This document shows positions 6,992 to 7,091 of a stretch of DNA of 7,091 bases, one piece after another (the first letter of the stretch is position 1; each line of letters starts with the position of its first letter). The notes beneath the pieces are model-generated. The model was given only the letters and a program-made list of their open reading frames with translations. It was not told where the DNA came from and searched no databases. Origin of the DNA: Oscillospiraceae bacterium (GTDB lineage: Bacteria > Bacillota > Clostridia > Oscillospirales > Acutalibacteraceae). A program made the position numbers and the translations under genes. The stretch is taken from NCBI GenBank assembly GCA_003486665.1, contig DNGF01000186.1, positions 15,328-22,418 on the forward strand. The letters run 5' to 3'.

Positions 6992-7091
6992 CAATGAAAA
7001 GTTAGGCACAGGAACAATTCTTTCATTGTATAGCAACGAAAACGGAGAAGTTATTGATAAGTATACTATTATTCTCTTCGGTGACGTCAAC
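6981..7091 (+). CDS. Dockerin-proximal fragment, partial at the window end
   Basis: From the ATG at 6981 a frame runs 37 codons to the window edge: MDVNNEKLGTGTILSLYSNE, then NGEVIDKYTIILFGDVN. The pattern GTGT-x-LxLxxxxGxxxDxYTIxxFGDVN resembles the beta-rich stretch that precedes GDVNGDG, the first calcium-binding loop of type I dockerins and similar repeats in clostridial secreted proteins. The frame has a stop just upstream (TAA 6975-6977) and no signal peptide, although such modules normally sit at the C-terminal end of long secreted proteins. The ATG is therefore doubtful as a real start, and this may be the tail of another gene joined here. It overlaps the end of the acyl-CoA synthetase remnant by 11 bases. 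The dockerin reading rests on only a few residues. Confidence 0.45.
   Translation, partial: MDVNNEKLGTGTILSLYSNENGEVIDKYTIILFGDVN

Overview
The window looks like a piece of a mid-GC Bacillota chromosome or metagenomic contig, probably a gut clostridium of the Oscillospiraceae/Ruminococcus type. This is inferred from protein style (phosphodiester glycosidase with cell-wall-binding repeats, class B sortase, dockerin-like fragment), purine-rich Shine-Dalgarno sites and GNC-rich codon use. No marker gene here fixes the taxonomy.

Layout. Bases 1-4208 hold the 3' part of a very large secreted protein. It has a phosphodiester glycosidase (NAGPA-type) domain, then Ig-like segments, an uncharacterised module, degenerate cell-wall/glucan-binding repeats and finally seven tandem repeats of about 70 residues. 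A long hairpin at 4219-4274 separates it from a two-gene set on the same strand: a Wzx-type polysaccharide flippase (4330-5640) and, 36 bases later, a class B sortase (5677-6477). The three genes fit a cell-surface locus: export of a glycan unit, covalent anchoring of a surface protein, and a wall-bound enzyme acting on sugar-phosphate linkages. A strong, probably bidirectional hairpin terminator (6482-6517) closes the sortase transcript.

The last 570 bases differ from the rest. They contain the C-terminal end of a sirtuin-like protein on the minus strand (6526 to about 6720). This is cut abruptly and joined to an AT-rich fragment of an AMP-binding acyl-CoA synthetase on the plus strand. That fragment appears to retain its extreme N-terminus and its C-terminal domain but lacks the whole catalytic core between them. 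From about 6981 the sequence changes again, to what looks like the stretch just before a dockerin calcium-binding motif, running off the window. Three partial genes within 570 bases, with a sharp composition change, indicate either a rearrangement scar or a chimeric assembly near a contig end. This is the most important point to check.

I see no CRISPR array, tRNA, rRNA, transposase or recognisable defence system. The most interesting real biology is the repeat-rich surface glycosidase, with signs of recent repeat duplication, and its pairing with a flippase and sortase B.
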